60,817 nucleotides of DNA from an uncultured Mucispirillum sp. (GTDB lineage: Bacteria; Chrysiogenota; Deferribacteres; Deferribacterales; Mucispirillaceae): positions 1 through 60,817 of the forward strand of contig CALUWI010000015.1 of the NCBI GenBank assembly GCA_944324465.1. The letters run 5' to 3'. A program made the translations under genes and the position numbers. Every line of letters begins with the position of its first letter. The first letter of the stretch is position 1. The notes below the pieces were generated by a model that was not told where the DNA came from, searched no databases, and saw only the letters and a list, made by a program, of their open reading frames with translations. This document shows positions 1 to 10,011 of this stretch, in pieces.

Positions 1-336
1 AGTCTTGAAGACAACACAAGAGAGTTAAACGGTATAATAGAACAGAAAGAAAACTATATATGCGAACAGCGTGAAAAGATAGGAAGATTAGAAGACAACA
101 CAAGAGAATTAAACGGTATAATAGAGCAGAAAGAAAACTATATATTAGAGCAGCGAGAGAAAATAGGCAGTCTTGAAGACAACACAAGAGAGTTAAACGG
201 TATAATAGAACAGAAAGAAAACTATATATGCGAACAGCGTGAAAAAATAGGTGGTTTAGAAGATAGCACAAGAGAGTTAAATGGTATAGTAGAGCAGCAG
301 ACAAATTATATTTATGACCAAAATGAAACAATTGGC
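1..336 (+). repeat. Four tandem 84-bp in-frame repeats
   Basis: Units start at 1, 85, 169 and 253. Units 1 and 3 are nearly identical to each other (differing only near the end), while unit 2 differs more and unit 4 is clearly degenerate, which suggests an older 168-bp duplication. Because 84 is divisible by three, gain or loss of units changes protein length without shifting the frame. The array continues upstream of the window. Confidence 0.9.
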
Positions 337-453
337 GAGCTGAAAAATATAAAAAATCAGCAGGAACATGAGCTGAATATATACAGAGGCTTTACTTCAA
401 ATATAATAATAAAAATACTTTATAAAATATATATAAAAATGGCGGGGAGATAA
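1..453 (+). CDS. Coiled-coil protein, C-terminal part (5' end outside window)
   Basis: The frame is open from base 1 to a TAA at 451-453. It encodes four consecutive 28-residue repeats (84 bases each, starting at 1, 85, 169 and 253) of the type LEDNTRELNGIIEQKENYI followed by a variable residue and EQREKIG. Twenty-eight residues equal four heptads, so this is almost certainly a long alpha-helical coiled coil. The last unit is degenerate and is followed by a short tail ending in a basic, hydrophobic stretch. The stop overlaps the ATG of the next glycosyltransferase gene (TAATG), so the two are probably translationally coupled. The N-terminal part is not visible; in polysaccharide loci such coiled coils are often joined to methyltransferase or glycosyltransferase domains, but I cannot tell here. 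Confidence 0.85.
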   Translation, partial: SLEDNTRELNGIIEQKENYICEQREKIGRLEDNTRELNGIIEQKENYILEQREKIGSLEDNTRELNGIIEQKENYICEQREKIGGLEDSTRELNGIVEQQTNYIYDQNETIGELKNIKNQQEHELNIYRGFTSNIIIKILYKIYIKMAGR

Positions 454-1646
454 TGACTAAAAAAATATGTGTGTTAAACCCATATATACCAACACTTGGT
501 GGTGGTGAAAAACATATGGGTTTATTATGTGCTTTTATGGAAGAATATTATGGAGATGTAGAAATAGATATTCTTGTACATAATTTTAATAATGTAGATA
601 TTTATGCTGATGATTATGTTACTATTGATAAATTAAATAAAAGATTTGATATATCACTTAGTAAAACAAAAATAAGGAAAATAGATGTTATTTCATCTAA
701 TAAACTTATTGATAAAATAAGAAATAAATTTAAAGTTGAAAAGGAAACTAAGAAATATGATTTGTTTGTGAATTTTATGTTTTTAAGCAAACATATAGGC
801 AGAGCAAAAAAGAATTTATTTGTATGTATGTTCCCTGCACATAGATTTGAAAATGAAGTAAATGGATTTTTTAAAAAAATCTTAGCAAAAATAGCAGACA
901 GACTTTATATAAAAAGTTATGATGTATTTGCACCAATATCAGAATATACAAACCACAGGTTTCATACATTCTGGGGTAATGATAACAATTCTAAAATTAT
1001 ATTTCCTCCAGTTATATCAGAGCAGGAAATTGACAAGCTATATGATGAGAAAGATAAAAAAAATATAATCATCAGTGTTGGTCGTTTTTTTGTATCTGCT
1101 CACTGTAAAAGACAGCTTGAAATGGTAAAAATGTTTGTATCTAATCATGAAGCTTTTAAAGGGTATGAGTATCATTTAGTAGGAGCTGTAGCAAATACAA
1201 AAGAAGATTTAGAATATCTTAACCAGGTTAAACAGCTTGCAAAACAAGTTGATAATGTTTTTATCCATGAAAACTGCCCATATAATGAACTGGTTGATTT
1301 ATATAAATCAGCTAAAATATTCTGGCATGCTGCAGGCTATACCATTAATGAAAATATAGAGCCTGAAAAAGTAGAACATTTTGGTATCAGTACAGTTGAA
1401 GCAATGTGTTATGGTGCTGTACCTGTTGTAATCAATAAAGGCGGCTTAAAAGAAACTGTGGAACATACAGTATCAGGGTATGTATGGAATACTGAAGAAG
1501 AATGTGTAAAATATACTTGTGAATTAATTAATAATGATGATAAAAGAAAAATAATGGCTGAAAAAGCTCAGGAAAGAAGCAAAAAGTTTTCAATTGAACA
1601 ATACTTTAGAGCAAATAAGGAGTTGTTTGATGAATACAAATTATAA
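453..1646 (+). CDS. GT4-family glycosyltransferase
   Basis: The 397-residue protein has the N-terminal glycine-rich loop of GT-B retaining transferases (PTLGGGEKHMG, around residues 13-23) and the C-terminal E-x7-E nucleotide-sugar motif (E308 to E316 in EHFGISTVEAM), followed by GAVPVV and GGLKE typical of GT4. It should transfer a sugar from an NDP-sugar on the cytoplasmic face during glycan assembly; donor and acceptor cannot be read from sequence. The start overlaps the preceding stop by one base, and its end overlaps the next gene by 17 bases, so it is part of a tightly coupled polysaccharide operon. Confidence 0.9.
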   Translation: MTKKICVLNPYIPTLGGGEKHMGLLCAFMEEYYGDVEIDILVHNFNNVDIYADDYVTIDKLNKRFDISLSKTKIRKIDVISSNKLIDKIRNKFKVEKETKKYDLFVNFMFLSKHIGRAKKNLFVCMFPAHRFENEVNGFFKKILAKIADRLYIKSYDVFAPISEYTNHRFHTFWGNDNNSKIIFPPVISEQEIDKLYDEKDKKNIIISVGRFFVSAHCKRQLEMVKMFVSNHEAFKGYEYHLVGAVANTKEDLEYLNQVKQLAKQVDNVFIHENCPYNELVDLYKSAKIFWHAAGYTINENIEPEKVEHFGISTVEAMCYGAVPVVINKGGLKETVEHTVSGYVWNTEEECVKYTCELINNDDKRKIMAEKAQERSKKFSIEQYFRANKELFDEYKL

Positions 1647-2811
1647 TATTGATGTATCTGTTGTAGTTGTAAACTACAATGGTAAAAAATATATTGATGA
1701 GCTTCTTGCATCATTACAAAATCAAATATCAAAAAATTTTACATATGAGATAGTCTTTGTAGATAATAACTCTGCAGATGATTCTGTAAAATATATACAA
1801 CAGCATTGGGCAGATAAAATTAAAAACTTAAGGGTTGTAGAAAGTAAAGAAAATTTAGGCTTTGCTGGTGGAAATAATTTAGGAGTGAAAGAGTCACATG
1901 GTAAGTATGTAGTTTTATTAAATAATGATACTAAACCTAACGAAGACTGGCTGCAGAATCTCTATAATTTTTTTATTAATAAAGAAAATATAGTAATAGC
2001 AAACTCTTTATTATTATTCTATAATGACTATATAAAGATAAAATTTCATACACAGGATAAATTTTTTATTTCAAATAAAATAAAAATAAATGAAATAGAG
2101 TATATCATAGACAATAAATTCTGCAGGAATTTATTATACAATCAGGATACATTAACTTGTTTTGGACATTCTGAAATATATATTCCACTTATTAACGGTG
2201 TAAGGGATTACAATATAGAACTTAATAAAATAAGCGGCTTAGAAAACGATAAAGTTATAATTGGCGAAAGCGAGTACACTTTTAGCAGTACAATAAAAAT
2301 AAATTTATCAAAAGAAGTTATAGATAATAATAAAAAAACATTAGTTCAAAATGCAGGCTCTGGAGTTAATGAAAACTATGATGGATATGATATAGGGTTT
2401 ACAGATGAATATGATGAAAAATATATGAAACCATATCAAATCACAAATTCCTGTGGTGCATCTATGATGATGGAAAAAGAAAAGTTTATATCAGCCGGCG
2501 GGTTTGATGAAACATTTTTTATGTATTATGAAGATACTGATTTATCTTTTAGAGCTAGAAGAAACGGGGGAGAAATCTGGTATTGTCCTGATTCAATAGT
2601 AAGGCATATACATACAGGCAGCAGTAAAGAATGGTCTCCATTTTTTATTTTCCATGTTACTAAAAATAAACTTTTATTTGTATATAAAAATATATCACGA
2701 AAACTGTATCTGAAACTTTTAATCAAACAAGTGATTCACAGTATTAGAGGACGCAATATGAATATGTTAAAAGGTTCTCTTGCAAGTGTAAAAATATTAT
2801 TTAAGGTGTAA
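1630..2811 (+). CDS. GT2-family glycosyltransferase
   Basis: GT-A fold family 2 transferase. It opens with VSVVVVNYNGKKYIDELL, then FVDNNSADDSV, LLNNDTKPN (the DXD-like metal and nucleotide site) and, near the C-terminus, GGFDETFFMYYEDTDLSFR and a histidine after VRHIHTG, the arrangement of rhamnosyltransferase-like GT2 enzymes. A longer frame opens at 1594, but AAGGAG at 1616-1621 sits ideally in front of the ATG at 1630, giving 393 residues. A long insertion of about 140 residues between the DXD region and the ED motif is unusual for the family and may bind acceptor. The gene overlaps the previous GT4 gene by 17 bases. Confidence 0.88.
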   Translation: MNTNYNIDVSVVVVNYNGKKYIDELLASLQNQISKNFTYEIVFVDNNSADDSVKYIQQHWADKIKNLRVVESKENLGFAGGNNLGVKESHGKYVVLLNNDTKPNEDWLQNLYNFFINKENIVIANSLLLFYNDYIKIKFHTQDKFFISNKIKINEIEYIIDNKFCRNLLYNQDTLTCFGHSEIYIPLINGVRDYNIELNKISGLENDKVIIGESEYTFSSTIKINLSKEVIDNNKKTLVQNAGSGVNENYDGYDIGFTDEYDEKYMKPYQITNSCGASMMMEKEKFISAGGFDETFFMYYEDTDLSFRARRNGGEIWYCPDSIVRHIHTGSSKEWSPFFIFHVTKNKLLFVYKNISRKLYLKLLIKQVIHSIRGRNMNMLKGSLASVKILFKV

Positions 2812-2812
2812 A

Positions 2813-5800
2813 ATGAAAAAAATTAATATAACACAACAGTTATTTATTCCATTTTTATTAGCAGTGATGATTTATTTTTTTATTCCATCAGAAATATATT
2901 TTACTAATATTCAAGAAATGACATCTTCTTACAGCACATTATTAAAAGGATTTATACCTAATTTACTATTACTTTATTTTGGGCTGTTAATAATTACCTT
3001 TTTGCTTTTATATCTTAATGATAAACTTTATAGAATATTTATAGCTGTAATTACATCTGTTATTTTTATTTTTTTTATAAATAACTTTTTTTTCCAAGTG
3101 CAGGTAGTGTTAGACGGAACAGAGAAAATAAACATATTCTCTATGAATTCAATTATAAACATAATTGTCAATACTGCTGTATTAATCTTAACTTTTTTTA
3201 TCATTATTAAGAAAAATAATATTAAAGCTTTATATCCACTATTGTATATCATATTGGTTGTTCAAATAGGTATATATATGTATGGATATATAAATAATCA
3301 TAATGAAATTATAAAGATAAGCGAAAATAATAAACTGGAACAAAAAAATATAGATAAATATAATATTCTGCAGCTTTCAAAAGAACAAAATATTATATAT
3401 ATAGTTTTAGATGCATTTGACCATGAAATTTTAGCAGAGATAATAAAAGATAATAAATTAGATGTTGCTAATGATTTTAAGGATTTTATATATTTTAGCA
3501 ATTATACAAGTCTTTATCCGCAAACAAAATCTTCTGGTATAGCCCAATTTACTGATAAAATATATCAAAATGAAATGCCATTTAAAGAGTTTCAAGAAAA
3601 AGCATTTTCTTCAGGTAAATCTACATTTGAGCAGTTAAAAAAACAAGGGTGGGATAATATTATTTATCCATCAAATACTATATATGCCCCTAATATTGAA
3701 TTATATAGTAATGTCAGTGATGGAAGTAATGATATGCGGCAGCTGAATTCATTAGAAGACATTACATACTATAAGATAGTTCCATTAATGTTTAAAAATT
3801 TGATTAGAGGATTACAACAATACTCAAAAGATAACTGGGATTTTACATTTTTAAATATTTTAAATAATAAAGTAAATGGAAATGATAATAAAACATTTCT
3901 ACTTATTCATTTAATTGGAGCACATCCCCCTTATGTTGTTAATGAAAATCTTGAAATGAGTACTGAAAGTTCGCGGCAGAAACAGGCAGTTGCATCTCTT
4001 AAATTAATGAAAAAATTTATTGATAAACTTAAAAAAGAAGGATTTTACGATAATTCTTTAATAGTGATAACTGCAGACCATGGTGCTATTGCTTTAAGAT
4101 CGCATCCAATACTTTTTATTAAGCCATATAACGCTGAAAATAATAAATTAATTACTGATAATAAATCACTTTCTCAGCATAGTATGAACAAAATATTATT
4201 AAATTATGCAGCAGATAAAACTTATAATATTAATTTATTACCAGATGAAGAAAATAGAGTTTTTTATTCTTATAGTAATACTCAACTAGGTGATGCCAGA
4301 TATTTACCTCCTATGACAGAATATGTTGTACCTGAAAATGCTGCTGATTATGATAAATATGTATTAAGCAGTATTATGAATACTGAACCTATTGGCACTT
4401 TACCTGTAAAATACAGCTTACAAGATAATATTTCTAATTTACCTAAAGGTATGTTTGATAAAACATGGGAAAAAACATCTGATGGATTACTTGGCAAAAA
4501 TGCTATTAATATAAAAGTAAAAGAACGTAATGGTATCATATTTAAGAGTGAAATAAAAAATCCAAATCCAGCTCCAGTGCTTATGACAGTTTTTGAAAAA
4601 AATAAATTACTGTATAAAACATCTATAAACGGAAATTCTACAAAAAAAATTGAAACAACACTGCTTTTAGATGAAATAGTACAAGTTGCGTTTGACAATA
4701 AAGTAATAATTAAAAATATAGAAATAGAACAGGCAGAAAAATATAGTAATTTAAATAATATTAGTGGCAATAAGGTAGTTATATCAGATAATTTATATGA
4801 TAATAAATCAGGTATGGTTGTAAAATTAAATGCAGATATTACCTTTAAAGATAAAGTGGCTACAATAAACAGGAATATAATAATTAAATATAATAATATT
4901 ATATTAAGCAGATATACAGTATATAATAAAAATAGTAATTATTATGTTATTATACCAGCAAATATAATAAAGAGAAATGGTATAATAGAAATCAGTGCAG
5001 ATGATAAACTGCTTGAGCAGATAAATATTAAATCTGCTTCTATTATTAGTGGTAAAGGATATGAAGATATATTCAAAATGCTGCAAGAGCCAAATAGATT
5101 TATATCATCAGACGAACTTCCTGAAATGACTTATATGCAGGGATGGCAAAATACAGAGGCTGATAGAAGATGGGGCAGAAAAGATAATTATGTTTATTTA
5201 CCAATTCCTCAATCAAGTTCAGCAAATATGCTTTTAAACATATATGGTCATGCATTTATTAATTTGTCAAAAAAGCAAGATGTGTCATTTTATTCAAATG
5301 ATAAATTATTATATAAAACAGATGTTAGTGAACGCAGAGAGAAAAAATTCACAATTAAATTAAATGAAAATGATGTAGAAAATGGATTTATACTGCTTCA
5401 CATAAAAACTAATTATACAGACACAGCTTCAAATAATAAATTAGGAAATGATACAAGAGTTCTAGGATTTGCACTAACTGGGATAGAATTTAAAACTATT
5501 GATAATACAGCTGATATAAATGACTATGTGGATTACAGCATTAGAGATATATCATTAATGGGAATAGATGGTTTATATTCGCCAGAAAAAAACTTAATAT
5601 GGACAGATAAAAATTTTATAATCAAGATACCATATGAAGATATTCCTAAACATACAGAAAATATTGTGGTGGAAATTGATGGTAGATTTTATTTTAATAA
5701 AGAAAAAGATGCTCAAAATATAGAGGTATATTATAATAACAGCCTTGTAAAGAAATTTACAGCACAAGATGATAATGTAAAATCATACTCTATAATGTTA

Positions 5801-7702
5801 GATACAAAAAATATAAGTAAAGATTTAGAATTAGTATTTAAAGCAAAATATGCCTGTTCACCTGCTGATAATGGAGAGAATAGTGATAAAAGAAAACTGT
5901 CTTTTGCAGTTAGTGGTTTAAAAATATATAAACCTGTGGTATTTAATACTGGGGAATATTTAGTTAAAGATATAGATAATAATACATTTAAATCTAACTG
6001 GTATTCTAAAGAACCAACATTAATATGGTCCAGCAACAATGCAGAACTTACGCTTCCATTAAGTAAGGAACTGCAGGAACAGGCAAGTATATTTATAGAT
6101 ATAAAAGGAATGGCATATTTTAATAAATCTAATGAAATGCAGACATTAGGAATATATGCAGATGATACTTTATTAAAAGAATTTGAAGTTATTAATAATG
6201 ATTATAATACATATACTGTAGAAGTTCCAAAAAAATATTTAAAAGATGTATTAAATTTAACCTTTAGAACAAAATATAATTCATCACCAAAATTAGACGG
6301 CAGAGGAGATGACAGCAGACTATTAGGTTTTGCCTTGACAGGTATAAATATTAAAAAAGACAATACAGTGAGTGCAGTTCAAAAAACAGTAAAAGAAGAA
6401 AAAGTATCCTATTCGCAGATATTTAATACTAGAGAATATTTAGTTAAAGATATAGATAATAATACATTTAAATCTAACTGGTATTCTAAAGAACCAACAT
6501 TGATATGGTCCAGCAATAATGCAGTATTAACGCTTCCATTAAGCAAGGAACTGCAGGCGCAGGAAAGCATATTTATAGATATAAAAGGAATGGCATATTT
6601 TAATAAATCTAATGATATGCAGACATTAGGAATATATGCAGATGATACTTTATTAAAAGAATTTGAAGTTATTAATAATAATTATAATACATATACTGTA
6701 GAAGTTCCTAAAAAATATTTAAAAGATGTATTAAACTTAACCTTTAGAACAAAATATAATTCATCACCAAAATTAGATGGCAGAGGAGATGACAGCAGAC
6801 TATTAGGTTTTGCCTTGACAGGTATAAATATTAAAAAAGAAAATATAGTGAATGAAGTTCAAAAAACAGTAAAAGAAGAAAAAGTATCCTATTCGCAGAT
6901 ATTTAATACTGGGGAATATTTAGTTAAAGATATAGATAACAGCACATTTAAATCTAACTGGTATTTTAAAGAACCAACATTAATATGGTCCAGCAACAAT
7001 GCAGAACTTACGCTTCCATTAAGTAAGGAACTGCAGGAACAGGCAAGTATATTTATAGATATAAAAGGAATGGCATATTTTAATAAATCTAATGATATGC
7101 AGACATTAGGAATATATGCAGATGATACTTTATTAAAAGAATTTGAAGTTATAAGTAATGATTATAATACATATACTGTAGAAGTTCCAAAAAAATATTT
7201 AAAAGATGTATTAAATTTAACTATTAGAACAAAATATAATTCGTCTCCAAAATTAGACGGCAGAGGAGATGACAGTAGACTATTAGGTTTTGCCCTTACA
7301 GGTATAAATATACGAAATAATGATAATAATATAAATGCAGTTCAAAATGAAATTAAATATGGTATTAAAGAGATTTCTATGATGAATGGCAAAGGATGGT
7401 ATCAGCCTGAGCCTGAGCTTATTTGGGCGAGGAAAAATGCTGAGTTATTAATTCCTGTAAGTAATATAAATAATACAGCTTCAATTAGTATAATATTAAA
7501 AGGACAGATGTTTATAAGTAATGCAAAAGAGCAATCATTGAGCATATACTGCAAAGATAAAAAAATAAATGAATATAAAGTAAATGATAATAATATTTAT
7601 GATTATTCTTTTACAGTTGATGTGGATAAAAATATGGAGTATATTCCTTTAAAATTAGAAGCAGGATATGAGGAGCAGCCAAAAATACAGGCGAAAGTTT
7701 AG
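2813..7702 (+). CDS. Giant LtaS/sulfatase-fold membrane protein with repeated C-terminal modules; frameshifted near the 3' end
   Basis: As read, 1629 residues. Residues 1 to about 160 carry several strongly hydrophobic segments; about 190 to 480 form an alkaline-phosphatase/sulfatase-superfamily domain (IVLDAFDHE, SLYPQTKSSG, ITADHGAI), as in lipoteichoic-acid synthase and phosphoglycerol transferase enzymes that decorate surface glycans. From about residue 770 on there are six beta-rich modules of roughly 130-160 residues with a common pattern (GWY-xEP-xLIW, IxIxGxxYFN, SPxxxxxDDRLLGFALTGI). Modules 3-5 are almost identical. The sixth is cut by a stop at 7700-7702, whereas one extra A in the A5 run at 7680-7684 would extend the protein through DDRLLAFG to a stop at 7753-7755, one base before the next ATG. 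I regard this as a real or artefactual one-base deletion. The substrate group transferred is unknown. Confidence 0.85.
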   Translation: MKKINITQQLFIPFLLAVMIYFFIPSEIYFTNIQEMTSSYSTLLKGFIPNLLLLYFGLLIITFLLLYLNDKLYRIFIAVITSVIFIFFINNFFFQVQVVLDGTEKINIFSMNSIINIIVNTAVLILTFFIIIKKNNIKALYPLLYIILVVQIGIYMYGYINNHNEIIKISENNKLEQKNIDKYNILQLSKEQNIIYIVLDAFDHEILAEIIKDNKLDVANDFKDFIYFSNYTSLYPQTKSSGIAQFTDKIYQNEMPFKEFQEKAFSSGKSTFEQLKKQGWDNIIYPSNTIYAPNIELYSNVSDGSNDMRQLNSLEDITYYKIVPLMFKNLIRGLQQYSKDNWDFTFLNILNNKVNGNDNKTFLLIHLIGAHPPYVVNENLEMSTESSRQKQAVASLKLMKKFIDKLKKEGFYDNSLIVITADHGAIALRSHPILFIKPYNAENNKLITDNKSLSQHSMNKILLNYAADKTYNINLLPDEENRVFYSYSNTQLGDARYLPPMTEYVVPENAADYDKYVLSSIMNTEPIGTLPVKYSLQDNISNLPKGMFDKTWEKTSDGLLGKNAINIKVKERNGIIFKSEIKNPNPAPVLMTVFEKNKLLYKTSINGNSTKKIETTLLLDEIVQVAFDNKVIIKNIEIEQAEKYSNLNNISGNKVVISDNLYDNKSGMVVKLNADITFKDKVATINRNIIIKYNNIILSRYTVYNKNSNYYVIIPANIIKRNGIIEISADDKLLEQINIKSASIISGKGYEDIFKMLQEPNRFISSDELPEMTYMQGWQNTEADRRWGRKDNYVYLPIPQSSSANMLLNIYGHAFINLSKKQDVSFYSNDKLLYKTDVSERREKKFTIKLNENDVENGFILLHIKTNYTDTASNNKLGNDTRVLGFALTGIEFKTIDNTADINDYVDYSIRDISLMGIDGLYSPEKNLIWTDKNFIIKIPYEDIPKHTENIVVEIDGRFYFNKEKDAQNIEVYYNNSLVKKFTAQDDNVKSYSIMLDTKNISKDLELVFKAKYACSPADNGENSDKRKLSFAVSGLKIYKPVVFNTGEYLVKDIDNNTFKSNWYSKEPTLIWSSNNAELTLPLSKELQEQASIFIDIKGMAYFNKSNEMQTLGIYADDTLLKEFEVINNDYNTYTVEVPKKYLKDVLNLTFRTKYNSSPKLDGRGDDSRLLGFALTGINIKKDNTVSAVQKTVKEEKVSYSQIFNTREYLVKDIDNNTFKSNWYSKEPTLIWSSNNAVLTLPLSKELQAQESIFIDIKGMAYFNKSNDMQTLGIYADDTLLKEFEVINNNYNTYTVEVPKKYLKDVLNLTFRTKYNSSPKLDGRGDDSRLLGFALTGINIKKENIVNEVQKTVKEEKVSYSQIFNTGEYLVKDIDNSTFKSNWYFKEPTLIWSSNNAELTLPLSKELQEQASIFIDIKGMAYFNKSNDMQTLGIYADDTLLKEFEVISNDYNTYTVEVPKKYLKDVLNLTIRTKYNSSPKLDGRGDDSRLLGFALTGINIRNNDNNINAVQNEIKYGIKEISMMNGKGWYQPEPELIWARKNAELLIPVSNINNTASISIILKGQMFISNAKEQSLSIYCKDKKINEYKVNDNNIYDYSFTVDVDKNMEYIPLKLEAGYEEQPKIQAKV
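5941..7313 (+). repeat. Three tandem 480-bp repeats inside the sulfatase-like gene
   Basis: The sequence ATTTAATACT followed by GAATATTTAGTTAAAGATAT begins units at 5941, 6421 and 6901, giving an exact 480-base (160-codon) period. Only scattered substitutions separate the units, so the array expanded recently or is kept uniform by recombination. The period is a multiple of three. Confidence 0.92.
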
Positions 7703-7756
7703 ATGACAGACTGCTGGCATTTGGAATAAGAGAAATAGTGATAAAACGGGATTAAT

Positions 7757-9829
7757 ATGATAGATTATTTTAAAAGTATAATACAAAATGTTATAATAGG
7801 AGCAGTAATAGGTATTTTCTGCTATTTTATATTATTTAATGCAAAAACAGTAAACCCTTTTAATGTTGAATGGTATGTTAATTTATCAGGAGATTCTGGT
7901 CAGCATATAATTGGCTGGCTTGCATATATTAAGAGCCAATATTTTTTCCCTGTAGGTTTAACAGATTATTTATTATATCCAGATAAAATATCTATTATAT
8001 ATTCAGATTCAATACCTTTATTATCATTTCTTTTGAAACCAGTAACGGCAGTAGCTGGCACTTTTCAATTTTTTGGTTTATATGGTTTACTTAATTTTAT
8101 ATTACAGGGAGTATTTGCAGCTTTCATTATTGGAAGATGGACTAATAATAAAATAATAACAGTAATTTTTACAGTAATGATTGTTTTAAGTCCTATAATG
8201 ATTAACCGTATGTATGGTCATCATTCGTTATCAAGTCATTGGCTTATTTTAATGAGTATAGCATATATTTTATACAATCACGATGCACCTATTAATTTCA
8301 AAAAGGATATAATTTTTTGGAGTGTACTTTTTTGTATAATACCAGGAATTCATTTATATTTTTTTCCAATGGTTTATGGGCTTGCATTTATGTACTGTCT
8401 GTATAAATATTATAAAAATAAAAAAGAACTTATTATTCAACTGGTGCTTTATATAGCAATAATCTTAATATCTCTTTCTTTTTACGGTGCATTTTATAAT
8501 GTTGGAGGAGCAAATCATGATAATAATGTAGGAAATTATGGAGCAAATTTAAATACATTTATCAATTCAGCACATATAGGGCAGATATTGCCTGGCATGA
8601 AACTTGTAGGTGCACAGTATGAGGGTATAGGATATTTAGGGTTTGGTTTTATACTTTTGGCATTTATTGCAATAGGTATAGTAATTTATAAAAAAATAAG
8701 AAAGCAGGCAATATTTATAGAAAAGAAAAAGTTTTATTTTATACTTGCTGCATTTCTTATTTATCTGTTTGTTTCTACAGGTGGCAGTGGTTATTTTAAT
8801 GGATATAAACTATTTTATATAGATTTAAATAGTGTTCTTTCAGCATTCAGGTCAAGTGGAAGATTTATATGGGTATGTGTATATATAATAGAATTTGCTG
8901 TAGTATATATAGTAATAAAAACTATCAGCAATAAGAGAATTAAATATCTTATTCCACTGCTATTAGTTATATTATTCTTGCAGATTATAGATATATATAA
9001 TTTTTTACAAAGAAAATCACAAATAATTGATGATAGTTTTAAAAATGAATCTATAATGATATTTAATGAAAATGAGTGTAAATATTTAAAAGAAAATTAT
9101 GAATATGTTCACCTTAATACTACCACTTATAATGATTATAACATTATGTATCCATATATATACAGCTTTATACAGTGCGGTTTACCAGTTAATAATTTTT
9201 ATCTGGCAAGAGATGCTGGTAAATTAAGACATGAAAAATATAGAACAATTCTAGAGAAGATGGAAAATGGAAGTCTTGGTAACATATTGGTATTAAATAC
9301 AAAAGAAAATAAATTAAATCTTAAAAATGTATATGTACAATCATTGAGTGATGTTCTTTTAATTTCAGAGAATAAAATACCATTTTTAGAGACTATCCCA
9401 ACAAAATTGATTAGTAAAAAGTCTAAATTTACAACAGTGAAAATAAATGCAGATAAATATTTTCCTAAAGGCTGGCATAATGCAGAAAAAACATTAAGGT
9501 GGTCTAGTGGAAATAAATCACAAATTGTAATTCCTGTTGGAAATAAAACAAATAGTGCATTAATAAGACTAAGATTAAGACCATATTTAAATGAAAAAGT
9601 GAAGGAACAGGAAATAAGTATTTCTGTTAATAATAAAAAACTTCTTATTAGGAAAATGGATAAAAATTACGCATTTTATGAAGTTATTGTTCCAAAAAAA
9701 TTAATAGTTGACAATAAAATTATTTTAGATATAACAGTATCGAATAATATATCCACTCCTTCTGCCGTTGGAAAAAATGATGGCAGATTATTAGGGGTTG
9801 CTGTTTCTAATATAGAATACTATGAATGA
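7757..9829 (+). CDS. Polytopic membrane protein (GT-C-like) with one C-terminal beta module
   Basis: The 690-residue protein begins with a membrane segment, then a loop with SGDSGQHIIGWL and YSDSIPLLSF, and about ten further hydrophobic segments to around residue 420. This looks like the DUF6311-type group of bacterial polytopic proteins found in glycan loci, possibly GT-C transferases using a lipid-linked sugar; that family assignment is from memory. The last 130 residues (KGWHNAEKTLRWSS to NDGRLLGVAVSNI) are a single copy of the module repeated in the preceding protein, so both probably bind the same glycan or each other. The ATG lies one base after the reconstructed stop of the preceding gene. 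Confidence 0.75.
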   Translation: MIDYFKSIIQNVIIGAVIGIFCYFILFNAKTVNPFNVEWYVNLSGDSGQHIIGWLAYIKSQYFFPVGLTDYLLYPDKISIIYSDSIPLLSFLLKPVTAVAGTFQFFGLYGLLNFILQGVFAAFIIGRWTNNKIITVIFTVMIVLSPIMINRMYGHHSLSSHWLILMSIAYILYNHDAPINFKKDIIFWSVLFCIIPGIHLYFFPMVYGLAFMYCLYKYYKNKKELIIQLVLYIAIILISLSFYGAFYNVGGANHDNNVGNYGANLNTFINSAHIGQILPGMKLVGAQYEGIGYLGFGFILLAFIAIGIVIYKKIRKQAIFIEKKKFYFILAAFLIYLFVSTGGSGYFNGYKLFYIDLNSVLSAFRSSGRFIWVCVYIIEFAVVYIVIKTISNKRIKYLIPLLLVILFLQIIDIYNFLQRKSQIIDDSFKNESIMIFNENECKYLKENYEYVHLNTTTYNDYNIMYPYIYSFIQCGLPVNNFYLARDAGKLRHEKYRTILEKMENGSLGNILVLNTKENKLNLKNVYVQSLSDVLLISENKIPFLETIPTKLISKKSKFTTVKINADKYFPKGWHNAEKTLRWSSGNKSQIVIPVGNKTNSALIRLRLRPYLNEKVKEQEISISVNNKKLLIRKMDKNYAFYEVIVPKKLIVDNKIILDITVSNNISTPSAVGKNDGRLLGVAVSNIEYYE

Positions 9830-10011
9830 TTGAACCTGAGAAAAATCTGTAAAAACTTTTTTCTATAATTATTTTTTATTTTAAATAAAAATATATTTGA
9901 ATTGAGTATGGAATTATTTGTTAATATTTTTAAATAATGCTATCAATTACTGTAGGGTAAATAAATGTTGACATAATTCTAGAAATATATTAAATAAAAT
10001 GAGGAGAAATA

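Noticed and set aside
2813-7755. Calling the sulfatase-like gene a pseudogene
   Set aside because: The catalytic and membrane domains are intact and only the end of the last repeated module is affected, so I keep it as a coding gene with a noted frameshift.
9968-10000. Promoter for the membrane protein gene at 10012
   Set aside because: TTGACA is present, but at 17 bases only TAAATA is found and the start site would fall inside or after the ribosome site, so support is too weak.
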